Assembly (NCBI GenBank): GCA_964036295.1
Contig: OZ038462.1
Location: 29,201,759 to 29,265,758, forward strand
Origin: Plumapathes pennacea
Taxonomy: Eukaryota > Cnidaria > Anthozoa > Antipatharia > Myriopathidae
Length of the DNA: 64,000 bases
Direction: 5' to 3'
Below the pieces are notes generated by a model, which was given only the letters and a program-made list of their open reading frames with translations, searched no databases and was not told the DNA's origin. The translations under genes were made by a program, and so were the position numbers. Positions 1-9,461 of this stretch are shown here, piece by piece; position 1 is the first letter of the stretch, and every line of letters starts with the position of its first letter.

Positions 1-250
1 CTCGTGGATTCTCTACGTTACTCTCGTGTTCTCCCAACTTCCCGCGCGTTTTACAGATGAGGTAATGGCACCGATTATAAGTGATACTTAAAATATAATG
101 GACAACAGATTTTCTCTACTCGATACATGCAGGTATAATTCCCGTTCAAGAATTAAGCAAAGGAGTGCACACTTTCACTCCCAAGCTCAAAATTCTTGCA
201 ACCTTTAAGAAGAAAGAGTATGAGTTGTGTACTGAGAATTGATAGTTCAA
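1..250. repeat. No gene; repeat-derived sequence replacing the 3' end of gene E
   Basis: No convincing coding sequence. The stretch contains a segment (about 165-190, with CTTTCACTCCCAAG) resembling the ends of the small MITE family seen at 7568-7781 and 53507-53716. Its 205-250 part resembles 24340-24400, which shares the AAGAAG/TATGAGT and GATAGTTCAATCA blocks. Relative to gene D, this sequence stands where the last 30 or so codons of the receptor tail should be. Confidence 0.4.
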
Positions 251-1284
251 TCAACTTTCATCATTGGCTGCTCCTGCCGCTTTAATGTGCTCACGGCTGG
301 CTTCAGACAATGACACGTACGTCATTACAGACGGCTCCCAGCGGTTCTCACCCAGTGCCTGGTACAAAGCTGGAGCAGCCCTGGCGACAGGTTCCTGGTG
401 ATCTCTGTTCGTGCCAGCGTTCTCGTCAGGTTCTCTCGTGACCTTCATTTGCATTGCGTCATCGTCGCGTTCTTCGTTCATCTTGCTCTTTCTCCTCAGT
501 CGTAATACCAGGAATACAATCACAGCCATCAGAATTAACGTCACACATGTGAAAGGGATGACCACAATGATGACGTCACTGCAGAGCCTAGTGCTATTCA
601 CTGGAGTTTCTGAGGAGGCTGAAACAGATAGACAAGCAAAACATCAATCTACTTAATACACTCACTGTATATCGCTGTTGATCAGCATCTCAGCATTTGT
701 GAAATGTTAATCGTTTGTTGATTTGGTAAAGCGTTACACATTAATTTGCCGCTCATAGTCGTTTACTCATTGGAGGTCAGAAACAATTTTCCAACACTGC
801 GCCTTCCATCTTGTTGCACTGGTTATTTGTAGTTCCGTGGTCCTCCTCGTTAAACCAATGTTGTCTCAGTACTGACCATCCTCCTGATGTCCTCCTTCTG
901 TAGTGCTTCGTGTAGAAGTCTTACATGACGTAAGTACGTCAAATAAACAAAAGGGACGCATTACGTAATGTATGATAATGATGATGGTGCTCATGTCATA
1001 CATGCTCTTCTTAAATTGCATTTTCACCTTTTTCTGTAGCTGGGCGGGTTGGTTTGGCTTTCGTATTTGATTTTCCACTAGATGACGTCACAGTTTGCTG
1101 GGCAATTGTTGTTAGAAGATCGGAATGGGTCCAACAATTCCCTGGACAGCTTGCTGAATAAACTGATAAAACACATATTGAAGAAATGTGACGAGCCAAA
1201 GAATAGAAAATAACATTAGAAAATAATGGAAGACATAAAACGTTTCTTTTAAATTCCCAAAATTTTGCATCGAATTGTGCGTGA

Positions 1285-1430
1285 AGACTACCGTGTGGCA
1301 TGAAATTTTTGCGGGAGTTTATTTTTGCGAATTTCGCGGGTTTTCCCACGATTTGCGAAAATTAAATCCCGCAAAAATATACTCCCGCGAAAGAAAACCC
1401 CGCGAAAATTTACTCTATATGTTTATGAAA
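1285..1430. repeat. Short repeat with inverted GCGGGA/CGCGAAAA blocks
   Basis: Repeated motifs such as GCGGGAGT, TTTCGCGGG, CCCGCAAAAATA and CCCCGCGAAAATTTA alternate in direct and inverted orientation. The block is absent at the corresponding place in the gene D copy (10760), so it is probably a small inserted element. A related CGCGAAAATTC piece abuts the left end of the gypsy element near 1592. Confidence 0.45.
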
Positions 1431-1617
1431 TTCGTCCAGCGCTGTATGTTACATGTTTTACAGGCCAACCACCTACCGTATACTGTAGCTTTCAGTTGTA
1501 ATTGATAAAAGATGTTAAGAAAAAGTGAAACCCCTTGTTGCTATGTACTAGTACCGAACGCGTGAAATACCAGACAAAAATTACCTGAGATCCGCGAAAA
1601 TTCAAAGCCATTAAATG

Positions 1618-4307
1618 CTGATCCAAAGCCCTTAAATGCTGCTCTGAAAAGGGAGCATTACCAAATTCCTGTCATTGATGATTTGTTGCCAGACCTGACG
1701 GATGCACGCGTGTTCACCAAAGCCAACCTAGCGTCCGCTTTCTGGCACCTGGAATTGGATCATGAGTCCAGTATGCTCACAACCTTTGCCACTCCGTATG
1801 GGCGATATCGTTGGCTTCGTCTGCCTTTTGGTCTCAGCGTGTCAAGTGAAATATTCCAGAAACGTCTCCACCAGGAACTAGAAGGTCTCCCCGGTGTGAA
1901 GTGCATTGCGGATGATGTCCTGATTTATGGCACAAACGTACCCAACCATGACGACAACCTAGAGGGTTTTATGTCTAAATGTCAACAAAAGGGCATAAAA
2001 CTCAACAGTAAGAAGATGGAATTCAAGTGCAAGGAAGTCCCATTTCATGGACACCTCCTAACCAGCGAGGGTTTAAAACCTGATCCAGAGAAGGTCAGAG
2101 CCATTACAGAAATGCCACGTCCAGAGAACCGAGATGACATTCTACGTCTGAATGGCATGGTCAACTACCTCAGTCGTTTTCTTCCTCATTTGTCTGATGT
2201 TATGAAACCCCTACGGGAGCTCACACACAAAGAAGTGCAATGGTGCTGGGGTGACGTTCACGAGAAGGCTTGGAACGAAGTTAAGAACCTGATTTCTAGT
2301 GCACCCGTTTTGGCTTACTACAGGTCCGCTGAAATGCTGGAAATCCAATGTGACAGCAGCCAGAGCGGGCTTGGTGCTGCTTTAATCCAAAACGGACAAC
2401 CCATTGCGTACGCCAGCACAGCATTAACGGACACTGAATCCCGCTATGCTCAGATAGAGAAAGAAATGTTGGCTATTGTCTACGCAGTTGAGAAATTCAA
2501 CGACCACACATTCGGAAGAAAAAACATTGTCCACAGTGATCATAAGCCACTTGAGTCAATTCTTAAAAAGCCACTTCATTGCGCGCCCAAGCGGTTACAA
2601 GGGATGATGATCCGTCTGCAAAGATATGACTTGGAATTAAAGTCAAATACGAAAAAGGAAACAGAATGTTTCTGGCGGACACATTATCCAGGGCATACCT
2701 CCCCTCACACAAACAAGACGAGGCAGAGTTTGAAACCATCAACATGACGAAGTACCTACCTATTTCCGAAGAAAGGCTTCTGCAAATCCAGCGTGAGACA
2801 GATATGGACGAGTCCCTTCAAATTCTAAAGGCTGTTATTCAACGGGGCTGGCCTGAACACAAGAGTGCCCTGCCAGATATCATCTCTCTGTATATCTTCA
2901 AAGGCGAAAGGGTAGTAGTTCCACGAGCTGCAAGAGGCGAGCTGCTCAAGAGAATCCACAACCCACATCTGGGTGTTAATGGCTCTCTCAACAGAGCCCG
3001 CGTGTGTCTTTATTGGCCGGGTATGACAGAGGATATTAAGAATCATGTGTCGACCTGCGAAGCCTGCAGAGAGTATGAGCGGAGCCAGACCAAGGCGACA
3101 CTCATGAGTCATGAAACGCCAAGTCGTCCATGGCAGTATGTCTCAGCTGACCTTTTTGAGTGCGACGAAAGAACCTACTTGGTGACCTCGGACTACTATA
3201 GTGACTTCTTCGAGCTGGACCACCTCAGAAGTACTACGTCGGTAGCGGTGATCAAGAAACTTAAAGCCCATTTTGCAAGACACGGTATACCAGAGGAGCT
3301 CGTATCGGACAATGGCCCACAATTCGTGTCGCGTGACTTCCTACAATTCTCCAAATAGTGGGATTTTGAACACCACCCCAGCAACACGCCACAGCCAAGG
3401 CAATGGAAAAGCTGAGAATGCAGTGAAGGAGGCCAAGAAAATCCTAATGAAGTCCAAAAGGGCCGGCTCTGACACGTTCATCGCGTTGCTGGACCACAGA
3501 AACACACCACTTTTGAGCATCATGATAAGCCCTGTACAGCGCCTAATGAACAGAAGGACACGGAGCTTGCTGCCAATGTCTGCTGGTTTACTCAAACCGG
3601 GTGTTTCTGACGATGATCACACTCAAACTAAACTACGCCTTCGTCAACAACAGCAAGCGCGTTACTACAACAGAGGTGCCCGCGATCTCGACCCATTAGA
3701 GCCAGGGGATCCTGTGAGAATCAAGCCATGGCAGCTTGGCAAGAAAGAGTGGGAGAAAGGCTTTGTGAGAAGCCGCCTTGATGAAAGGTCATATGAGATA
3801 AAAGTTCAACAAAGTGTTCTACGAAGGAACAGGGTCCACCTCAAGAAAAGCAGTGAGCCAACCCGTCGATCCATGATTGACGCCCTTGATGAACCAACCC
3901 CTGAGACCTCCGAGCCGCCGCAGGCGCCACCCGAGCCAGAGACCAGTCAACCCACCCCTGTCAAGTCCAAAGAAACTGCAGCCTGCGAGTCCTCTCCGAG
4001 GAAAGTCCAAGAGCCAAGAAGATCGGAACGCATACGCCGTATGCCTTCACATTTGAAAGACTTTGTCTTAAACGTTGTAAAGGCCGTGAACCCTATCTAA
4101 CTCTATCTAATCCTATCTAACACTACATTCATGTATTTTGCAGAGAGTCAGGGTGTTATAAAATGTAACTAGAGCCAGCGGTTGTCCCTAGGGACACGCA
4201 TGATCTGATTTGATATTCTGATATTCTGTGACTTTTGTGAGCGTCGGTTTGGGAGTGAACATTAAACACGTTTGTCTTCAAGTTTGTCCTTGCTCGATAT
4301 TATCACA
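1618..4307 (+). mobile_element. Ty3/gypsy LTR retrotransposon, 5'-truncated and disabled
   Basis: The element starts inside reverse transcriptase (DPKPLNAALKRE at 1620) and runs through RT (active-site box IADDVLIYG near 1910), RNase H (acidic residues in IQCDSS, EKEML and HSDHKP) and integrase. Integrase shows an HH-CC zinc finger (HNPHLG ... CEAC), the catalytic Asp in SADLF, the second Asp in SDNGPQF and the Glu in NGKAENAVK. A chromodomain is not seen. Gag, protease and the 5' LTR are missing. The frame is broken near 2660, stopped at 3356-3358, and shifted again near 3375, so no full Pol protein is made. It lies in the opposite orientation to gene E and between E's first and stalk exons. 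Confidence 0.93.
4151..4307 (+). repeat. Probable 3' LTR of the gypsy element
   Basis: After the last Pol codons (stop near 4100) comes a purine-rich stretch (AGAGAGTCAGGG) followed by TGTTATAAAATG, a usual start of gypsy LTRs. The sequence ends in TATTATCACA just before the next element. No upstream LTR remains to check the borders by comparison. Confidence 0.55.
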
Positions 4308-4318
4308 GACAACAGCGT

Positions 4319-4996
4319 ATGAATGCCAATCAAAAGCGTCATAAACAGAAGCAGTTGACACAGACAACTCCGCAAAGAGAATGCAATCGCCAGCGAGTAG
4401 CTTCTCGACGTGGCAATGAATCGTCTGAACGGAGTACCTGCAGGCTTCAAGCTCAAAATGAAGCCAACACTCGACGCCGACAACAGCGTGCTGCAGTTAT
4501 CGAAGAACGTCGCAGCCAAAAACAACAATATTTGCATAACCGTGGGTGGGCAAATCTAGAAACTCCTCCATTCCACGAACGAGAATGGGTGCGGGAAGAA
4601 CTCACTGCCTTTCACAGCTTTGAGGAAAATCTCCGACACTTACGCTACAAGGTATGCAAAGAAACATGGCCGATCACCAACCAAAGTGTGCCCGAGCTGA
4701 ACTACAGCTACACCAGGTGCAAACGCGACAAAAAGACCTCGTGTCGATTGTTCTCGGCTGAAAACGACATGGATCCTGGGACAGTCCCTGCAGAACTACA
4801 GGACCTCACCGTATTAGAGGAAATGCTGATCGCCAGAGCTTTCCCCATCATGTGTGTTTACCGGAAACACGGCGGCCAGCGTGGGTACAAAGGTCAATTG
4901 TCCTCAACTTGCCACAGGATGTTCAGGGATTTCTCAGCACTCTTCCAGCCAATGCGAGTGATCTGCCTGTTCTTATCATCAAGAAGCAAGGGGCAG
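4319..4996 (+). pseudogene. N-terminal part of a Helitron-type (DUF6570 / helicase) protein
   Basis: An open frame of 226 codons begins with a Lys/Arg/Gln-rich segment (about residues 1-80). It is followed by a region with the features seen in the N-terminal domain of Helitron Rep-helicase proteins and their domesticated relatives: an [11 protein letters not shown] box, a [13 protein letters not shown] box, and then, after a one-base frameshift near 4891, [14 protein letters not shown] and DLPVLIIKK. Reading ends at a possible splice donor (GCAG|GTAAG, 4996/4997). The Rep and helicase domains are not found downstream. It is best read as a broken fragment of an autonomous Helitron; a fragment of a host gene is less likely. 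Confidence 0.7.
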
Positions 4997-5666
4997 GTAA
5001 GAATTGAAAACTATTCTGTATGGCTTTTATGTTTGTTGTATTTATATTTTTGATTCTGTGTATTGATGGCCAAATTGGCAAACCGCCCATATTCTTTGTC
5101 ATTGTTTGTTTTCAAAGAAGAACAGCTGAACAAACAATACATGGTGATATTTTGTTCCTGAATGTTCCAAAAAAATTTAAATCTGAACTCATGTTTATCA
5201 CACCACTGAATGTGTTTTGTTATTATTTGCTGCATTTTCATACACAAGGATCGAAGAGAACACAAAACTGTATACATGTGTTTGTACTTTGATTTACCAT
5301 TGCAAAAGCTGTAGTTTGTGTTTTTTAGAATGTTTGCCAATTTTTACTACAGTATCAGTGCCTAATTAATTTACAGTGATTTATGATCTATGCAGTGAAG
5401 TTTCTTCCATTATGATGATGTGCATTTGTTTTTATGCCATGTACACTTGATATTACGCTCGGGGATAACCAAAAACATTTATAGCAGTGTTTTGAGGAAA
5501 GAATTGGCCTCTATCATCAGGACAACGAGTATTTATTTACAGTGCGCTAGTTCCTTTGCAGCATCCTTCCAAGATTTATGTCAATATTGTGGATGAATAG
5601 TACACTAGGTTAACTATGAAACTGCATTGTATTGTGTACATCATGTGAATTATCTTATTAATCCAC
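4997..5666. other. No gene recognised
   Basis: AT-rich sequence with only short spurious frames. It may be intron or 3' remains of the Helitron fragment that ends at 4996. Confidence 0.5.
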
Positions 5667-5670
5667 TTAA

Positions 5671-6870
5671 GGTATCAGGATACCCTCCGGACTTTGCCAG
5701 ATTCGAAAAAAAATTTTTTGGCTTAACGAAATTATTACATGTTTTACCTTGTGTTTCTGAAAACAAAATTTGGATACCTATTTTTTTCCTCGAGATATTT
5801 AAACGAAAGGATTTTATATTTCTCTTTCTCGCCGGAAGCTACCTGTCAACAGATCGTTAGTATCACCCGTCTGCGCAGCATGCGGCTTGCGCGTCAGTCG
5901 TGCAAAACAATAAAGTACAAATTTTAGCCGCGCGACGGATAACGCATGACTAACAGCAGATCTGCAAGAATATCGAAATGCCATAAGAAATATTTCCCTG
6001 TATGCCTTTGTGAACGCTTTCTTACGTTTAGAACGAGTTTGTCGTTTGCTTGAACTCATTCCGAATTCCAACTGTGGCTGCAAAAGGTTGAATTGGTGTC
6101 GAGTGGTGTGTGCAACTGTGAAGCGAAAATAGATGTTGCGAAACTTACCCGAACGAAGCGTTGATGTCCGTAGTTATACACGGCGGCCTTTTGTGCTGCG
6201 TGTTTCAATTACCGACAAAATGCCTGGAAAGCCTCTATGCGAAAGCACTAACTGCGGTGTTTTGACAGATTGCTGACAGATGAGGCGATTATGTAAACAG
6301 GTTTCCGGCTCCCTGGTCAGAATCTTTAAATGTGTTTTTCTCGGTGTTTTCGAAACGCGGAAAAGTGTTTCTTTCGGAAACCTGCATTTCAATGGATTTT
6401 AATCGATTGGCTTGAAACTTGGCAAATATGTGAATCAATATCAAAGCTACAAAAAGGTGTCTCCGATTTTAATTCTTTTTTTTTGTTCGGAAGATATGTC
6501 CGCTTTTGTCTTGCGCGTAGCTAGAAATATGATCGGCCAACTTTAAAAGTCAATAACTTTGTATATGGACAAGATATCAAAATTCGGAGACACCTTTTTT
6601 TTCTTCATTGTGTCAACGTTAGGCTGAAACAATAAATAATCAAATCGGGTAAAATCTGAGTGACATTAGGCTTTTTGAATGAGGCAAGGTCAAAATTCAC
6701 TCGGAAGCTGATAACTTTCTTTCTTTAGCAAATTCAAAAAATATAAAGCTTTACCCTAAATCTATGATTGTTGAGCTTTCAGAAAATATATACTTTATTA
6801 TTAGTTAAATGTAACGCTAGCGCGAAAAATGGGTTTGAACGCATGTCGTTCACGAGGGTATCCTGATACC
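5671..6870. mobile_element. Non-autonomous DNA transposon with TTAA target duplication
   Basis: The block starts with GGTATCAGGATACCCTC and ends with its exact reverse complement, giving 17-bp terminal inverted repeats. It is flanked by TTAA on both sides (5667-5670 and 6871-6874), the target preference of piggyBac-type elements. The element is exactly 1200 bp and holds no long ORF, so it would need a transposase in trans. The terminal repeat itself contains a short palindrome (GGTATC-AG-GATACC). TIR sequence and TTAA duplication are read directly; the superfamily is inferred from the target site. Confidence 0.85.
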
Positions 6871-6874
6871 TTAA

Positions 6875-7567
6875 AACTTGGTGCCTTTTCTGATTTTTGT
6901 AGGAGCAAAGAAAGAGGTTCCTTGGCTAAACTTACACTTCGGTCCAAATGGAAGTTCAATTTCTATGTTGTTTATAGGTAAGTACTGTATAATAAATTTG
7001 CAACAATATGTACCGAAGACAAAAACCTGAACATGTGTTTATATCTCTAAAGATCATGCTAAAGGAAATGTTAAAGTGAAGGAATCATGCTGAGAAGTCA
7101 ACTCTTGTGCTATTAAGGGATCCTCATATATCAAGTCACTGACATCATGAAAGTGTAAGATTGTCAGGAGCCATAAATGAACTCAATGCTGACGTGTACG
7201 ACCCGATTGTCTGGTCCAACAAGAATGCCAAAGGAAAATGTTCTCAAAAACATTGGCCTGTATATTCTGTATATTCTGTTGAGTACGCCACAAAAAAATT
7301 TTGGTATATCTGTATGTTTTCTTAAAATTTGGAATGGTACTGTGCTCAAGTGGATGACATGCTCAGAGCCAAGTATTTTTTTTCTATGTGTACCTTTCTG
7401 ACACAAGGTTTTGTTATTTACTTATTTGTTAGAGGGTTGTTTGCTTTTTATGAAGGAAAACTTCAGTACAGTTATGTAATATAAGTGGCAATAATGTGAG
7501 TAAGGCCAGCATGTGAGTAAGGCCAGCACCAAGGTAGACAGTAACCAATGTTGTAACAACAAGTTTA
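6875..7567. other. No gene recognised
   Basis: A short stretch at 6903-6977 is bounded by TTTTTGTAG and GTAAGT and could be an exon (reads AKKEVPWLNLHFGPNG in the frame continuing from 4996), but it is not recognised. The rest is AT-rich and non-coding in appearance. Confidence 0.4.
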
Positions 7568-7781
7568 AACCCTTTCACACCTAAGAGTGATCAAATTCAA
7601 TTTTCTCCTTCAGTTGAAAGTGAACTGTATTGTACAGTATAGAGAATATATAGCTTTTTGTACCTTTTTGGTTAAGTGAATGCTGACTAAACTGTCACTT
7701 CTCACTACATAATTTATTTTGTATAATGTATTTTGAAAAAGCTGAGAGATTCTGCATTTTAGGCTTGGGAGTGAAAGGGTT
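7568..7781. mobile_element. Small MITE with CCCTTTCAC ends
   Basis: About 214 bp, bounded by AACCCTTTCACACC and its inverted form GGGAGTGAAAGGGTT. A second copy of similar size is at 53507-53716, and end fragments lie near 170 and at 9424-9440. Confidence 0.65.
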
Positions 7782-8159
7782 GTTTACCTCTATTAAGTTC
7801 ATGATAGTTTCCCTTATCCTCCAAGGGATTGTGCTACTGCATGATTTGGTTGGAGAGTACATTCCTACTTTTTCCTACAAGGTTTTGGGTTTTCGTACCA
7901 GGCAGGAGCACTTGATGAAGCTTATATAACACAAAAGTATGATAAAAAGGGAACACAACGAATAGTGTGCTGTATGATGATGATGATGACAATGAGATTA
8001 AGAATAAAAAGAATTGATGCAGATATATATGTTGTTTCCTTATTGGATCAGAGCTGATCCATTATAGAGTGATAAAGTGATTAATCACAAGAATGATTTT
8101 TTGAAATTTGAAATTTGTTTTCTCAATGTTTCTAAATTTCCACTGGTTTTCCGTGGTTT

Positions 8160-8534
8160 GTTGTGGACTCGATCGGAAATTCACCGTGATCGAGAAAATG
8201 AGTGGCGTAACGCAAGAGAGGCCACTAGGCGGGGTGGGGTTTGCAAAATGTAGATATATTTTTCAGCGCAAAATTAGTAATAAACCACTAGTGACACAAA
8301 GTTACTATAATTCAGACCACTCTTTTTCTCCTTTAAGTGTTTAGCACTTGGTATAGTACAAGTAGTAAAACGTTATTTTAACACGCTTGCTCCGTCAACT
8401 ACAACAAGCTGGTTACATCAAAGGCCGTATAAAATAGACACATTACTTCTATGTTTATTTTTTTGCGTCGAAACTTCTAATATATACTAGTGCAGGACGG
8501 AGTGAGGGGGTATCTGCGATTATCGTATTTCTAG
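8160..8534 (+). mobile_element. 3' part of the Helitron-like repeat
   Basis: Ends with GGTATCTGCGATTATCGTA followed by TTTCTAG (CTAG at 8531-8534), the same terminus found at 17641, 44552, 45873 and 46515. The CTTTTTCTCCTT...TAGCACTT block also matches 45720-45750. It ends only 38 bp from the gene E first exon. Confidence 0.6.
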
Positions 8535-8674
8535 TATATTGAGAATACCCTTTGACTGTTCTATTTACTTACCAACTTCAATCGGTGCCACAATAGCATA
8601 ACAAATCAGTGCTGGAAGAACCTCTGCTGCGAAAAGTCTCATCATCTTCCTTTGAGTCTGACTGATGACAGCGA

Positions 8675-8740
8675 ACAAACCGAAATACTGAACAGAACTG
8701 ACTTGTGCAACCGAAAGTCATCTGCGAATGACGTCATACC
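8675..8740 (-). promoter_or_regulatory. Candidate promoter of gene E first exon (CRE and IRF-like half sites)
   Basis: TGACGTCA (8729-8736) is a perfect palindromic cAMP-response element, 84 bp upstream of the ATG at 8645. AACCGAAAGT (near 8709-8718) resembles half of an interferon-stimulated response element. The same combination occurs at the same distance from the orphan first exon at 14503. Function is inferred from motif match only. Confidence 0.4.
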
Positions 8741-9461
8741 CCGCCTCACGACGCCAGGTCACGAATAAGATTGAGAAAGCACACGTAACTCCTTATGTGA
8801 AGAATATATGACCAAGGCTGTTTTCAGGGTATTTTTTTACCAAGAAAAAGGGGCTGGGGAGCTGAACAGCATCGATTCATGAAGCTTAATAGATTTCCGC
8901 AAATAATAAGCACGGATAGTAGTGAAGCTAAAGTGAGTCGTGTCTTCCATATTTATCACTTTTGGCGTTTCAAAAACAACAGTAAGGAGAACGAAAATAG
9001 ATTTTGGAGGTTTCCATTGCATCTGAAGCGAAATACAATTACACAAGGACTGAATCTTCATCGATATACCTTCTGTTTCGGAAGTGTCCATCTGTATGAA
9101 GTTAAAATTGAATAGCTTCAACCCGCAGTTTCGAACATATTGCTTAAAACGCTTCCCCGTATTTTACGGGAGTCCCACTAGTATCTAATATTCTCGGTGT
9201 ACAGTTGCAATGTAGAATACGTTAATGCAGAACAGGTCTATGTATGCCGTATTTAAAAGCAACATATTTCAGCAGCTTTTTAACAACAGATTATTTAGTA
9301 CTTGCTGAAACATTGTTGTCAGCAGCAGTAGCACTAGTCTCATATTGAAAGCATGGTTTTGCGTTTCAAACAGTTTCAACATTGTTCAGCATAGAGTTCT
9401 TATGGAGCGGGAAGTTGATCAATCTTGGGAGTGAAAGGATGTAAAAATAGAGTGACGGAAG
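8741..9461. other. Spacer between genes D and E, no gene recognised
   Basis: Contains no supported coding sequence. The right end (9424-9440, GGGAGTGAAAGG) is a MITE end fragment just outside the stop codon of gene D. Confidence 0.5.

Larger units (their letters stand above)
251..8645 (-). pseudogene. Gene E: CTLD-less relative of gene D, possibly expressed or decayed
   Basis: Three exons can be read on the minus strand: 8645-8573 (signal peptide, starts MMRLFAAEVLPALICYAIVA), 1162-1028 (Ser/Thr-rich stalk with the NCW-type cysteine pair CPGNC), and 618-251 (transmembrane segment and tail). All junctions are phase 1 with GT-AG sites, and the three exons join in frame to 191 codons plus stop. 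The stalk and TM exons are close copies of those of gene D at 10650-10519 and 9907-9462. No lectin-domain exon is visible between 8573 and 1162, where transposons now sit. The tail keeps the first two tyrosine motifs (ALYQAL, MTYVSL) but ends at AANDES-stop, so the SPYENV and YENM motifs of D are missing. It could be a pseudogene, or a short receptor without a ligand-binding head. Confidence 0.6.

Noticed and set aside
6903..6977. Second exon of the Helitron-type protein
   Set aside because: Splice-like borders and compatible phase exist, but the peptide does not resemble the expected continuation, so it is not joined to 4319-4996.
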